Shown here: positions 42,067 to 50,976 of the stretch, piece by piece
How the letters are laid out: the number at the start of each line of letters is the position of its first letter
Numbering within the stretch: position 1 is the first letter of the stretch
Origin: an uncultured SAR86 cluster bacterium
GTDB taxonomy: Bacteria; Pseudomonadota; Gammaproteobacteria; Magnimaribacterales; D2472
Length of the DNA stretch: 64,000 bases
Direction of reading: 5' to 3'
NCBI GenBank assembly: GCA_902579825.1
Contig: CACHII010000004.1
Coordinates: 1 to 64,000, forward strand
The notes under the pieces: generated by a model
The model's input: the letters and a program-made list of their open reading frames with translations, nothing else
The model's database searches: none
What the model was told of the DNA's origin: nothing
Translations under genes and position numbers: made by a program

Positions 42067-42879
42067 ATGATTGATAAGGCATTTATTGACGTTCATCTTG
42101 ATGGCCTAAAAGATTGTGTTAAAGATGCATCAAAAGCAATATTAGAAGTTTATGATAGTGATGATTTTGGTGAGACCAACAAAAAAGATGGATCTCCCTT
42201 AACAATTGCAGACAAAAATGCAAATGAAATTATACTCAGTAAATTAAATTTTTTAACTCCTGATATACCTATAATTTCTGAGGAAACCTTCGAATCAGAA
42301 TCACTTCAAGCTTTAAGTGAAACATATTGGCTTGTTGATCCTCTTGATGGAACAAAAGAATTTATTAATAAAACAAGTGAGTTTACTGTAAATATAGCTT
42401 TAATCAATAATAGAAGATCTATCTTTGGTATTGTTGCTGCCCCAGTTAGAGGAAAGATTTGGAATGGATCTATTTTCGATATAAGATCCGAAGTCGATTC
42501 AGTCCCAGAGAACATAAGAATTGTTATGAGTAAAAGCCATAAAAACGAAAATGATAAAAAATTTTTAGACTTTTTAGATATGAATGAAGTGCAATATCAA
42601 ATTGTTGAGAAGGGGAGTTCTTTAAAATTATGCAGCCTTGCAGATAACGAGGCCGATATCTATCCAAGATTTGGTCCAACTTCAGAGTGGGATATTGCTG
42701 CTGCACACGCAGTGCTGAATAGTTGCGGAGGAAGTGTAATAAATATTAAAGAAGAAACAGAGTTAGACTATGCAAAAAAATCCACTATTCTTAATCCATA
42801 TTTTATAGCATTTAGAAATAAGGCTTTAGAAAATGAATTTTTAGACCTTTTAAGAGATTTTTTTAAAAAATTGGTATAA
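42067..42879 (+). CDS. cysQ: 3'(2'),5'-bisphosphate nucleotidase CysQ
   Basis: This 270-residue inositol-monophosphatase-fold enzyme recycles 3'-phosphoadenosine 5'-phosphate made in sulfate assimilation and phosphopantetheinyl transfer. Motifs: PIISEETFES (metal Glu), WLVDPLDGTKEFINKTSEFTVNIAL (Asp-Pro-Leu-Asp-Gly-Thr, about residue 90) and RFGPTSEWDIAAAHAVL (motif II, about residue 205). ATG 42067 is preferred over a GTG four codons upstream inside the phosphatase gene. Length matches CysQ (about 250-275). Confidence 0.9.
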   Translation: MIDKAFIDVHLDGLKDCVKDASKAILEVYDSDDFGETNKKDGSPLTIADKNANEIILSKLNFLTPDIPIISEETFESESLQALSETYWLVDPLDGTKEFINKTSEFTVNIALINNRRSIFGIVAAPVRGKIWNGSIFDIRSEVDSVPENIRIVMSKSHKNENDKKFLDFLDMNEVQYQIVEKGSSLKLCSLADNEADIYPRFGPTSEWDIAAAHAVLNSCGGSVINIKEETELDYAKKSTILNPYFIAFRNKALENEFLDLLRDFFKKLV

Positions 42880-42933
42880 TTTCCTATTACACATAATTAA
42901 TTGATATAATTAATTATAAATAATATTTATAAC

Positions 42934-43794
42934 ATGGGCACACAGTTACAACCCTCACAACTTAACAGTCCAGGTAAAGATATTGAATCTTATCTTTCAT
43001 CTGTTCACTCGATCCCTATTCTGTCCAAAGAAGAGGAAAAAAAACTTGCGTTAAAGTTGTATGAAGAAGACGATTTAGATGCTGCGAGACAGCTTGTTAT
43101 TCATCATTTAAGATTTGTTGTTCATATTGCACGTTCATATCAAGGTTATGGTCTTCCGCTTGGTGATATTGTTCAGGAAGGAAATGTTGGATTAATGAAG
43201 GCGGTTAATAAATATGATCCACATAGAGGAGTTAAATTAGTATCCTTTGCAGTCCATTGGATAAAGGCTGAAATTCACGAATACATTCTTAGAAACTGGA
43301 GACAGGTAAAAATTGCTACAACCAAAGCTCAAAGAAAGCTTTTTTTTAATCTTAGAAGTAAAAAGAAATCTCTTGATTGGTTAACAAAAGAGGAGGCTGA
43401 AAAAATTGCCAAAGATCTAAATGTTGATGTGAAAGATGTATTGCATATGGAAAACCGTTTATCCTCAAATGATTCATCTTTTGATGCACCAGTAGCAACC
43501 GGAAATGATGAAGAAATTATGTCTCCATCACAATACTTAGAGGATAAACGATACGACCCAGAAGTTATTGTCGCATCTGATCAAGCAGAACAAGTTAATA
43601 AACATGAATTACTTACTGCACTAAAGTCTCTTGATGACAGAAGCAAAGATATTCTTCAGAGAAGATATCTATCAGATGACAAAGCTACTCTTCACGATTT
43701 AGCAGGTGAATATAATGTTTCTGCTGAAAGAATAAGACAAATAGAAAATGCCGCCCTTAAGAAATTAAAATCATTAATGGTAGATTTCGCGTAA
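42934..43794 (+). CDS. rpoH: RNA polymerase sigma-32 factor (heat-shock)
   Basis: This 286-residue sigma-70-family factor is RpoH by the RpoH box (QRKLFFNLRSKKK, about residue 130), region 1.2 (IPILSKEEEKKLALKLYEEDD), region 2 (GDIVQEGNVGLMKAVNKYDPHRGVKLVSFAVHWIKAEI) and region 4 (LHDLAGEYNVSAERIRQIENAALKKL). It directs heat-shock and proteostasis genes. The 54-base upstream gap is entirely AT and holds several -10-like hexamers, of which none is decisive. trmB follows 15 bases later. Confidence 0.96.
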   Translation: MGTQLQPSQLNSPGKDIESYLSSVHSIPILSKEEEKKLALKLYEEDDLDAARQLVIHHLRFVVHIARSYQGYGLPLGDIVQEGNVGLMKAVNKYDPHRGVKLVSFAVHWIKAEIHEYILRNWRQVKIATTKAQRKLFFNLRSKKKSLDWLTKEEAEKIAKDLNVDVKDVLHMENRLSSNDSSFDAPVATGNDEEIMSPSQYLEDKRYDPEVIVASDQAEQVNKHELLTALKSLDDRSKDILQRRYLSDDKATLHDLAGEYNVSAERIRQIENAALKKLKSLMVDFA

Positions 43795-43809
43795 TTATTT
43801 ACTTTTTGC

Positions 43810-44463
43810 ATGCGTTTAAAGTTTCTTCCTTCTTTTGTAAAAAGAAGGGGTCGAATAACAAAAAAGCAAGAGGATTCACTCCATAAATTAGATAATTACT
43901 CCATCAAAAGTTTAAGCGAGATCGTTAGTCTTTCTAGGGACTATGAATGCTGTAAACTTGAAATAGGATTTGGAAACTCAGAATATTTGCAAAGACAGGC
44001 CTTGGAGAATCCAAGTACTCTTTTCATAGGCTCAGAGGTTTATTTATCCGGTATTGGAACTTTGATAGGAGCAATTGAAGAAAAAAAATTGAGCAACGTG
44101 AGAATTTTTCCTGACGATGCAAGAATTTTACTAGATCAAGGGGATGAAAGTATTTTTGATGAAGTAGTAATATTATGTCCCGATCCATGGCCAAAAGATC
44201 GTCATCACAAAAGAAGATTATTACAATCAGAATTTATTGAGATATTACTTAAGACTCTTAAATGGAATGGCGGTCTATATATTTCAACTGACTGGGAACA
44301 TTATGCTGATGAAATAAGAGCCATTTTAAATCATCCTTCTCTAAAAAAAAGAAATTCCTTAAGGGAGTCTAGAGCATCAACAAAATTTGAAGATAGAGGC
44401 ATAAAAGAAGGAAGAAAAGTTTACATATTTGATTATATAAAAACTAAATCACAGTCGTATTAA
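43810..44463 (+). CDS. trmB: tRNA (guanine-N7-)-methyltransferase
   Basis: The 217-residue SAM-dependent enzyme makes m7G46 in tRNA. Motifs: LEIGFGNSEYL (SAM loop, about residue 50), FIGSEVYLSGIGTL, ILCPDPWPKDRHHKRRL (the PDPWPKxRHxKRR signature, about 118) and ISTDWEHYADEI. Length is close to the norm (about 220-240). It overlaps the convergent rdgB gene by 20 bases at its 3' end. Confidence 0.95.
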   Translation: MRLKFLPSFVKRRGRITKKQEDSLHKLDNYSIKSLSEIVSLSRDYECCKLEIGFGNSEYLQRQALENPSTLFIGSEVYLSGIGTLIGAIEEKKLSNVRIFPDDARILLDQGDESIFDEVVILCPDPWPKDRHHKRRLLQSEFIEILLKTLKWNGGLYISTDWEHYADEIRAILNHPSLKKRNSLRESRASTKFEDRGIKEGRKVYIFDYIKTKSQSY

Positions 44464-45046
44464 AAATATTCATAAACCCATTCGTTGCAATTGCTCTATG
44501 GCTGACATTATTTTTGGTTTCTTGATCCATCGAGGCCATTGAGCATGAATATCCTCTTGGATAAAAAATTCTGTCGTAACCAAAACCGCCATCTCCGGAG
44601 CTTTTAATGCTAACTTTTCCATGTATTTTTCCATGAGTAATTATCGGCATTGGGTCATTATAATTTCTTAGACCTACCAAAACACATACATAATATGCAT
44701 TAAGTTCTGATATATTTTTTTGAATTAATTTTTTAATAATTTTTTCTCTATTTTGTTTATCAGTTGCATTTTCTCCAGCATAGCGTGCTGAATAAATGCC
44801 TGGTTCATAATTAAGATCTGGAACTACCAGGCCAGAATCATCAGCAATAGTAAACATTTCTGATCTTTTGGCACCGTGTTTCGCTTTAATTAAAGCATTT
44901 TCAAAGAAAGAATGCCCATTTTCTAAAGCATCATTTATTTTTAAATCTGTAAGCGAGAATATTTTGTTTTCTTTAAAAAGATTTTTAAATTCTTTTATCT
45001 TGCCTTTATTAGATGAAGCTATCAGAATTTCATTATTATTTTTCAA
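44444..45046 (-). CDS. rdgB: XTP/dITP pyrophosphatase (HAM1/RdgB)
   Basis: This enzyme removes deaminated purine nucleotides. Motifs: ILIASSNKGKIKEF (SxNxxK), FTIADDSGLVVPDL (catalytic Asp), GIYSARYAGENATDKQN, and GGFGYDRIFYP near the end with the HRAIA tail. With TTG 45046 as start the length is 200, as in family members. The alternative ATG 45070 gives 208 residues and would put the start deeper inside metW. TTG is preferred because AAGGGG sits 8-13 bases before it. It overlaps metW by 11 bases and trmB by 20. Confidence 0.9.
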   Translation of the reverse strand: MKNNNEILIASSNKGKIKEFKNLFKENKIFSLTDLKINDALENGHSFFENALIKAKHGAKRSEMFTIADDSGLVVPDLNYEPGIYSARYAGENATDKQNREKIIKKLIQKNISELNAYYVCVLVGLRNYNDPMPIITHGKIHGKVSIKSSGDGGFGYDRIFYPRGYSCSMASMDQETKNNVSHRAIATNGFMNIFNTTVI

Positions 45047-45626
45047 GCAAGTACACCCCTTCAACCGCAAGAAGATTCGGAATTATTGAAGTAAATTTTC
45101 CTCTATTACTGTTTTTGTTAAGAAAAACTTTATCAATGATGTTAATTTTTTCATCAGCACAGAGTTTTTCAAAATCTTTTATAGTACAAAGGTGTATATT
45201 TTCTGTTTCATACCAACTCGATGGCAGTTCTGGAGTTACAGGCATTTTACCATTCATAATATTAAGCCTACATTTCCAATAGCCAAGATTTGGGAGAGTT
45301 ACAACACATCTTTTAGACAAACTTAACATTCTATTGAGAGCAAGATTAGGATTTTTTAAACATTGAATCGATCTTGCCATTATAGATAGATCAAAATTTG
45401 CAGATTCAAATTCATTAATTCCCTTATCAATATCTTGTTTAATAACCGCTACTCCTTTAGCTATGCATTCTTGAATTTTTGTATCGTTAATTTCAACTCC
45501 ATAACCAAATACATTCTTTTCTATCATTAATTCTTTTAATAAAGAGCCCTCACCACAACCAAAGTCTATAACTTTGCTTTTGTTTGGAACCCAATCTTTA
45601 ATAATATTTGATAATTCTATAGCCAT
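45036..45626 (-). CDS. metW: Methionine-biosynthesis protein MetW
   Basis: The 196-residue class I methyltransferase-like protein has the MetW start (IIKDWVPNKSKVIDFGCGEGSLLKEL, with SAM motif I), GYGVEIND (motif II), DIDKGINEF and GYWKCRLNIMNGKMPVTPELPSSWYETENIHLCTI, which is characteristic. It acts with MetX in the acylation step of methionine synthesis in proteobacteria, although its exact chemistry is debated. It overlaps metX by one base and lies upstream of rdgB. Confidence 0.95.
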   Translation of the reverse strand: MAIELSNIIKDWVPNKSKVIDFGCGEGSLLKELMIEKNVFGYGVEINDTKIQECIAKGVAVIKQDIDKGINEFESANFDLSIMARSIQCLKNPNLALNRMLSLSKRCVVTLPNLGYWKCRLNIMNGKMPVTPELPSSWYETENIHLCTIKDFEKLCADEKINIIDKVFLNKNSNRGKFTSIIPNLLAVEGVYLLEK

Positions 45627-46711
45627 TATGATGTGATAAATTTTCTGATAATTTTTGAGTACTTGTCTGTATGAAACAGAAAGCTATCATGTCCATGGTC
45701 CCCAGTGAGGATGACGTAGGAAGAGTTAATATTATTTTGCATTGCAGCCAATTGAATCTCCTTGCCACGTTCAGGTGGATATAGCCAGTCAGAATAGAAA
45801 CCCACAATTAGAAGTTTTGCTTTTATGTTTTTAAGACTTTCAATAAGACCTTTAGATTTTCCAGCATCATAGTTATCCATTGCTTTTGTCATAAGAATAT
45901 ACGAATTTGCATCAAATGATTCGGCAAACTGATCCCCCTTATACTGTAAATAGTTCTCTATTTCATAGTCGATACCCTTATTCATTTTTGATTCTGAGTT
46001 TTGAAACCTCCTGCCAAATCTATTGTCCATATGCTCCTCAGACAAATAAGTAATATGCCCAAGCATACGAGCAGTTTTTAGACCATCTTTTGGAATTACA
46101 TCATGATCATGATAATTGCCATCGTGAAAATTTTTATCTTTTCTAATAGATTCGCGAGCAACCTCATTCATCGCTATATTTTGTGTACTTGATTTTGGTG
46201 CTGCTGCAAAAATACCAGCCTTTTTCAATTTATCTGGATAGGCAATTGTCCATTGAAGAGCTTGCATCCCGCCAAGACTTCCGCCAGCAACCATTTCCCA
46301 GTATGGAATATTTAAATTGTCCATTAACATTTTCTGTGATTTAACCCAATCTTCAACACTTACTTGAGGAAAAGTACTACCATAGATTTTATTTGTATCA
46401 GGATTTATTGTGTTGGGCCCAGAAGACCCTGCACAGCCGCCTAAATTATTACAACATACAACAAAATATTTATTTGTATCTATGGCTTTATGGGGCCCTA
46501 CTATTTGATCCCACCATCCTGTACCTAAATCTTTATCATCACCGGCAACATGATGATTGCCAGAAAATGCATGACACAAAAGGATAGCATTTGATTTTGA
46601 TTCGTTAAGCTCCCCGTAGGATTCAATCATTAAATCAAAAGAATTTAGAATATGGCCAGATTCAAGGGTAATACCATCTGCAAATGAAATTAATTGACTA
46701 TTTTTTTTCAT
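45626..46711 (-). CDS. metX: Homoserine O-acyltransferase MetX
   Basis: This 361-residue alpha/beta-hydrolase activates homoserine with acyl-CoA in methionine synthesis. Motifs: LLCHAFSGNHHVAG, GSSGPNTINPDT, AGGSLGGMQALQW with the nucleophile Ser, AIFAAAPKSS-like region, and Asp/His near the end (TGDHGHDSFL). Gammaproteobacterial MetX linked to MetW is usually a succinyltransferase, but the acyl donor cannot be fixed from sequence by eye. ATG 46711 is taken because it overlaps the yggT stop in ATGA; a TTG four codons upstream is less likely. Confidence 0.94.
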   Translation of the reverse strand: MKKNSQLISFADGITLESGHILNSFDLMIESYGELNESKSNAILLCHAFSGNHHVAGDDKDLGTGWWDQIVGPHKAIDTNKYFVVCCNNLGGCAGSSGPNTINPDTNKIYGSTFPQVSVEDWVKSQKMLMDNLNIPYWEMVAGGSLGGMQALQWTIAYPDKLKKAGIFAAAPKSSTQNIAMNEVARESIRKDKNFHDGNYHDHDVIPKDGLKTARMLGHITYLSEEHMDNRFGRRFQNSESKMNKGIDYEIENYLQYKGDQFAESFDANSYILMTKAMDNYDAGKSKGLIESLKNIKAKLLIVGFYSDWLYPPERGKEIQLAAMQNNINSSYVILTGDHGHDSFLFHTDKYSKIIRKFITS

Positions 46712-47232
46712 TGAATAGCCCAATAAATATCAGATAAAAAACTTTCAAGCAAATTTACTAATATCAATATAAATATCGGTGAGAAATCTAATCCTCCTGC
46801 TGAAGGTATGTATTTTCGTATCGGTGATAACGTCTTATTTGACAGCTCTTCAACTAACTGAAGAGCAGGGTTAGAGTTTTGTGGAGACACCCAACTCAAA
46901 ATAACACCACCAATAACTGCATAAAAAATAATTCTAATGCCAGTGAGGAATGTCAGTATGATTGCCATTCCGATCAGATTAAGAATTTCATGTTGGTCAC
47001 CAACATATATATATAAACCAGCAAGTTTTAAAATTATTGCCAACAAGAGAATATTTATTGTTTGATTGGGGAAAAGAAAGAGAACTCTCGAAATTGGTTT
47101 GTATATTTTTATACAGAAAGAAACAATTGGATTGTAGTAATCGATTTTTAAAAGACTAAATAAAAAGAGCAGTATAAAAAAATAATTTAATACGCTCAGC
47201 AATAAAGTAATAATTCCAAGACTAGTACTCAT
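46708..47232 (-). CDS. yggT: YggT-family integral membrane protein
   Basis: The 174-residue protein has two YggT modules, each with two hydrophobic helices: ILNYFFILLFLFSLLKID...PISRVLF, then ILSWVSPQNSNPALQLVEELSNKTLSPIRKYIPSAGGLDFSPIFILI, containing the conserved S-P-x-N and P-x-G-G-L-D-F-S-P signatures. The cellular role is unknown; YggT is linked to osmotic shock in E. coli and to SepF/cell division neighbourhoods elsewhere. It overlaps proC by 11 bases and metX by four. Confidence 0.93.
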   Translation of the reverse strand: MSTSLGIITLLLSVLNYFFILLFLFSLLKIDYYNPIVSFCIKIYKPISRVLFLFPNQTINILLLAIILKLAGLYIYVGDQHEILNLIGMAIILTFLTGIRIIFYAVIGGVILSWVSPQNSNPALQLVEELSNKTLSPIRKYIPSAGGLDFSPIFILILVNLLESFLSDIYWAIQ

Positions 47233-48010
47233 TTGATATTTCTCCAGATCTTTTTATTGCGGCTTTCAGACCTTTTTCGAAAACCTTCTTTAACTTATTT
47301 TCTTTAAAAGATTTTAAACCCGCTTCAGTAGTTCCTTTCTTTGAAGCAACTGCAGAGATTAGTTTATCTAAATCTTTATCATTTTCTACAGATGCCCCAA
47401 CACCTTTAATTAAATTTACAATAATTTCATTCACCTTTTTTTTATTCCCATTACAAAGTTCAAGCAGTCTTTTTTCATAGGACTTTAATAGATAGAAAAA
47501 ATATGCAGGACCACTTCCTATCATGCCAGTAAATGCGTCAAGTTTATTTTCCTTTTTAACAGTAATTATTATTCCAATCTTTTCAAATAATTTTATTACT
47601 CTAGATAAATCTCTTTGTTTGAATGATGAGTTATATATTGCGGTAATACCTAGGCCATATTTAGATGATGTGTTTGGCATCGCTCTCATAATTTCAATAT
47701 TTTTTCCAAAGCTTTTATATCTTTTAGTTTTTAAACCCGCTACAAGGCTCACAATTTTTGGTTTAGTATCTTTCTTTAGAATTGTTTGAAATGCAGCAGT
47801 CGCATCTTTTGGTTTTACTGCTAAAATATAAATATCAATTTTATGTTTTGCACCTGAAAGCTTTTTGATGCCAAGTTTTTTTAACGCCTTTTGATTATTA
47901 CTATTTCTATCGACGAAGAAGATATTTTTTGTACAATAACCTGAGTTTATTAATCCTTTTATAATTGACTGTGCAATATTTCCACCACCAAAAAAAGCTA
48001 TATTCTTCAT
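47222..48010 (-). CDS. proC: Pyrroline-5-carboxylate reductase
   Basis: This 262-residue enzyme makes proline. It starts with the Rossmann GGGNIAQSIIKGL, contains AVKPKDATAAF (about residue 68), IMRAMPNTSSKYGLGITAIY (about residue 107), and IGSGPAYFFYLL (about 168). The C-terminal KGTTEAGLKSFKE block carries the family signature. Lengths 260-280 are usual. The order proC-yggT and yggS upstream is a common proteobacterial neighbourhood. It overlaps yggS by four bases. Confidence 0.95.
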   Translation of the reverse strand: MKNIAFFGGGNIAQSIIKGLINSGYCTKNIFFVDRNSNNQKALKKLGIKKLSGAKHKIDIYILAVKPKDATAAFQTILKKDTKPKIVSLVAGLKTKRYKSFGKNIEIMRAMPNTSSKYGLGITAIYNSSFKQRDLSRVIKLFEKIGIIITVKKENKLDAFTGMIGSGPAYFFYLLKSYEKRLLELCNGNKKKVNEIIVNLIKGVGASVENDKDLDKLISAVASKKGTTEAGLKSFKENKLKKVFEKGLKAAIKRSGEISNEY

Positions 48011-48693
48011 AGTCTTTTTCCGAAAATAGACTCACCAATTCTTAACATTGTCGAACCATGTGCAATTGCTTCTTCAAAATCTGATGTGGTACCAAGAGAA
48101 ATAGCACTCGCATCATCATTTATTGATTGGAGTTTCAAACTTAATTCTTTTACCATACTCATAACTCTTTTGCGCTCAACCAGATCACTGTTCAGCCTTG
48201 GAAGAGCCATCAAACCTTTCAAATTAATATTTCTCATAGATTCTACTAGCTTTCCAATTTCAATTAAATCCTCAGGATCGCAACCGTTTTTTGTATCTTC
48301 ATTTGAAATATTTACTTGAATAAATGCATTTATAATCTTGTCTATACTCTCACATTCAGAATTAAGTTTTTTGATAACCTTTTCTCTATCAAGTGTGTGC
48401 ACCCAATGAGCATGTTTAGCAATAATTTTTATTTTGTTAGTTTGGATAGGTCCTATGAAATGCCAAACTATCTTATCTGAATTGATTATTTCAGATTTTT
48501 CTTTCATTTCCTGAGCATAATTTTCACCAAAATTTTTAACTCCATAATCTAAGGCAAACTTAATCAGCTCATTATTCTTTCTTTTTGAAACAGCAACTAA
48601 AGTAATGTCTTGAATATTTCTATTATTTGCAGCACATGCACTATTAATACGATTGTTTATAACATCAATATTTGTATTTATTTCTGTTCGCAT
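48007..48693 (-). CDS. yggS: PLP homeostasis protein YggS/PLPBP
   Basis: The 228-residue TIM-barrel protein binds pyridoxal phosphate via Lys in LVAVSKRKNNE (about residue 36). Other family blocks are NFGENYAQEM, WHFIGPIQTNK, IQVNISNEDTKNGC, LKGLMALPR and ISLGTTSDFEEAIAHGSTMLRIG. It maintains PLP and amino-acid balance. It overlaps the SPOR gene by 16 bases. Confidence 0.95.
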   Translation of the reverse strand: MRTEINTNIDVINNRINSACAANNRNIQDITLVAVSKRKNNELIKFALDYGVKNFGENYAQEMKEKSEIINSDKIVWHFIGPIQTNKIKIIAKHAHWVHTLDREKVIKKLNSECESIDKIINAFIQVNISNEDTKNGCDPEDLIEIGKLVESMRNINLKGLMALPRLNSDLVERKRVMSMVKELSLKLQSINDDASAISLGTTSDFEEAIAHGSTMLRIGESIFGKRL

Positions 48694-49208
48694 CTTGTTC
48701 TTAGAGTTGGTTCAAACCCTTCAATGGTAATCTTTTCTTTAGCATTATTAGCTGCAGATTTATTTTTATAGGGTCCCGATATAACACTATTTAAAAGCTT
48801 ACCTGGCTGCAGGCTGCTATAAACTTCAGTTATAGAAATATTGGGTATTTGATTTGACAGCATGTTCTCGGCTTCGATTGCATATTTTTTATTACCATAT
48901 GCTCCTATCTGCACGAAATATTCACATTCAAGTGAATCTATTTCATTAGTAACTTCAATTAAAACAGGATTCTCAAGCAAAGATGTTGGGAAGTTTATTG
49001 CAATTGAATTAGAAACGTCGTCTCTTTTTATAGATTCAATATCAGTTTTTAAATAAAAAAGTGCAATAGAAAGCATCACAATACTAATCAAAATTATTGC
49101 GGTGACGGTTTTAGTTGAAATTGTTCTTTGTGAAGATCTATTTAAAGTAAAAATTGATTTATTTTTTCTTTGTTTTTTTTTCTTATTTTTACCAGCAAAA
49201 TCTTTCAT
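48678..49208 (-). CDS. SPOR-domain protein (FtsN-like position downstream of argS)
   Basis: The 176-residue protein has a highly basic cytoplasmic N-terminus (KNKKKKQRKNK), one membrane helix (about 34-54) and a C-terminal SPOR domain (about 95-172: YFVQIGAYGNKKYAIEAENML and VISGPYKNKSAANNAKEKI). SPOR domains bind denuded septal peptidoglycan. The argS-adjacent position is the classic gammaproteobacterial place for ftsN. It is much shorter than E. coli FtsN (319) and lacks an evident periplasmic linker, so the FtsN call is only by context. Confidence 0.82.
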   Translation of the reverse strand: MKDFAGKNKKKKQRKNKSIFTLNRSSQRTISTKTVTAIILISIVMLSIALFYLKTDIESIKRDDVSNSIAINFPTSLLENPVLIEVTNEIDSLECEYFVQIGAYGNKKYAIEAENMLSNQIPNISITEVYSSLQPGKLLNSVISGPYKNKSAANNAKEKITIEGFEPTLRTRCEQK

Positions 49209-49212
49209 GTGA

Positions 49213-50976
49213 CTACATTTTTTTTATCGGCGTGATTCCCAAAAGATTTAAACCATTTGAAATAACAACTCCCACTGATGATAAGCAAGAAATTATTGCC
49301 TCTATATTCTCATTTGATTCAGATAAAACATGATTATCATTATAATAGCTGTGTAATAGTTGAGATAAATCTCTCAAATAAAAGATGATTAGATGTGGTT
49401 GTAATGTGTTTGAAGCTTTGGTAACCACATCAGGGTATTTTGATATTTCATGAATTAAATCATCGCATTGATTGTAGGAATTTTTTTCTATGCTAGAAAG
49501 ATTTAGACTTTTAATGTCCACATTTTTGTTGTATTTATCTATTAGGGAATAAATTCTGGCGTGTGCATATTGGATGTAATAAAAAATATTCTCTTTACTG
49601 TCTGACTGCGCAAGGTCTAAGTCAAAATCTAGATGTTGATCTGCTTGTTTTGAAAGATAATAAAATCTCGATGCATCTGATCCAATTTCATCAATCAAAT
49701 TCTCTAGTGTAAAAAAGTCTCCTGACCTTGTAGACATTTTAACCTTTTTGCCATTTTTATATAGATTTGCAAATTGTACTAACTTAACTATCATTTTTTC
49801 TTTTTTAGAACCCAGTGCTTCTATTGAAGCCTCAATTCTTTTTATATAGCCATGATGATCTGCACCCCAAATATTTATAAGCGTATCAAAGCCTCTATCA
49901 ATTTTATCTTTATGATATGCAACGTCTGAAGCAAAATATGTTGGCCTTCTGTCATCTCTAACCAAGACTCTATGCTTATCATCTCCGCTTATTTCGGTAT
50001 TCAACCATATTGCATTGTCTTTTTCGTATGCATGACCATCTCTCTTAAGCTTATTTATTGATGATGCAATAATTGATGAATTATCATTAATATTCCCTAA
50101 GGAAGATTCTCTAAACCAGTTATCAAATGAAACATTAAATTTCCTGAGGTCATTCTCTATAGAGTCAACGATTTCTTTCACAGAGAATTTTTTTACAGAG
50201 TCCCAAAGATCGATATTTAGGTCTTTAAGGCTAGATATTACTGCATCAATTTCTTTTTCATCATCATCTTTCGAACCCAAATATAATTTTTGAACATCTA
50301 GAACCGATTCAAGATTTTGATACGAAGCTTTTGTTTTTTTTATAAAATTTTTACCGATTTCGTTTATGTATTCACCTTTATATGCATTTTGTGGAAAATA
50401 TTCGCTAATCTCACTAGAGATAATTTTTAAGATAACACTTGCCGTTAGAATATCTATCTGTCTCCCAGCATCATTTATGTAATATTCTTTTTGAACAATA
50501 AAACCTGTTGCTTTTAAAATTCTGCCAATAGCGTCCCCATAGGCCGCACCTCTGCCGTGGCCGACATGCAAAGGTCCTGTGGGGTTTGCAGAAACAAATT
50601 CAATTTGTATTTTTTTTCCATTGCCAATATCAGATTCTCCATACCTTTCCTTAATATCATTAATAGAATTAATTATTGATACAAAATCTTTTCTATGTAG
50701 TGTTACATTAATAAAACCCGGATCTGCAGCTTCAACTGCTTCGAAAAGATTCAATAATTTTAGTTTTTCAACTAATTTTAAAGCTAGTTCAGCGGAGTTT
50801 AACTTCAAAATACTAGCAGCCACCATACAAACATTAGTTGTTATATGACCGTTATTTAGCGTTTCAGTTATTGATATGGAGTATTTTTCAATTATTGTAT
50901 TAATCTTTTCTTTATTTGATCCATCAACTAAAGACAGCAGGAATGAATTAATTTCTTTATCAATATGGCCAATCAA
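49213..50976 (-). CDS. argS: Arginyl-tRNA synthetase
   Basis: The 587-residue class I synthetase charges tRNA-Arg. It carries the HIGH equivalent HVGHGRGAAYGDAIGRIL (about residue 137), DHHGYIKR (about 377) and KVKMSTRSGDF, the ArgS form of KMSKS (about 415). The C-terminal anticodon-binding helices follow. Translation seems to start at TTG 50974-50976, which overlaps the efp stop (TTGA); no nearby in-frame ATG gives a complete N-terminal domain. Length is normal. Confidence 0.96.
   Translation of the reverse strand: MIGHIDKEINSFLLSLVDGSNKEKINTIIEKYSISITETLNNGHITTNVCMVAASILKLNSAELALKLVEKLKLLNLFEAVEAADPGFINVTLHRKDFVSIINSINDIKERYGESDIGNGKKIQIEFVSANPTGPLHVGHGRGAAYGDAIGRILKATGFIVQKEYYINDAGRQIDILTASVILKIISSEISEYFPQNAYKGEYINEIGKNFIKKTKASYQNLESVLDVQKLYLGSKDDDEKEIDAVISSLKDLNIDLWDSVKKFSVKEIVDSIENDLRKFNVSFDNWFRESSLGNINDNSSIIASSINKLKRDGHAYEKDNAIWLNTEISGDDKHRVLVRDDRRPTYFASDVAYHKDKIDRGFDTLINIWGADHHGYIKRIEASIEALGSKKEKMIVKLVQFANLYKNGKKVKMSTRSGDFFTLENLIDEIGSDASRFYYLSKQADQHLDFDLDLAQSDSKENIFYYIQYAHARIYSLIDKYNKNVDIKSLNLSSIEKNSYNQCDDLIHEISKYPDVVTKASNTLQPHLIIFYLRDLSQLLHSYYNDNHVLSESNENIEAIISCLSSVGVVISNGLNLLGITPIKKM

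Noticed and set aside
42880-42933. Definite promoter for rpoH
   Set aside because: The gap is nearly all A and T, with several overlapping -10-like hexamers and no -35 at proper spacing, so a specific call would be guesswork.
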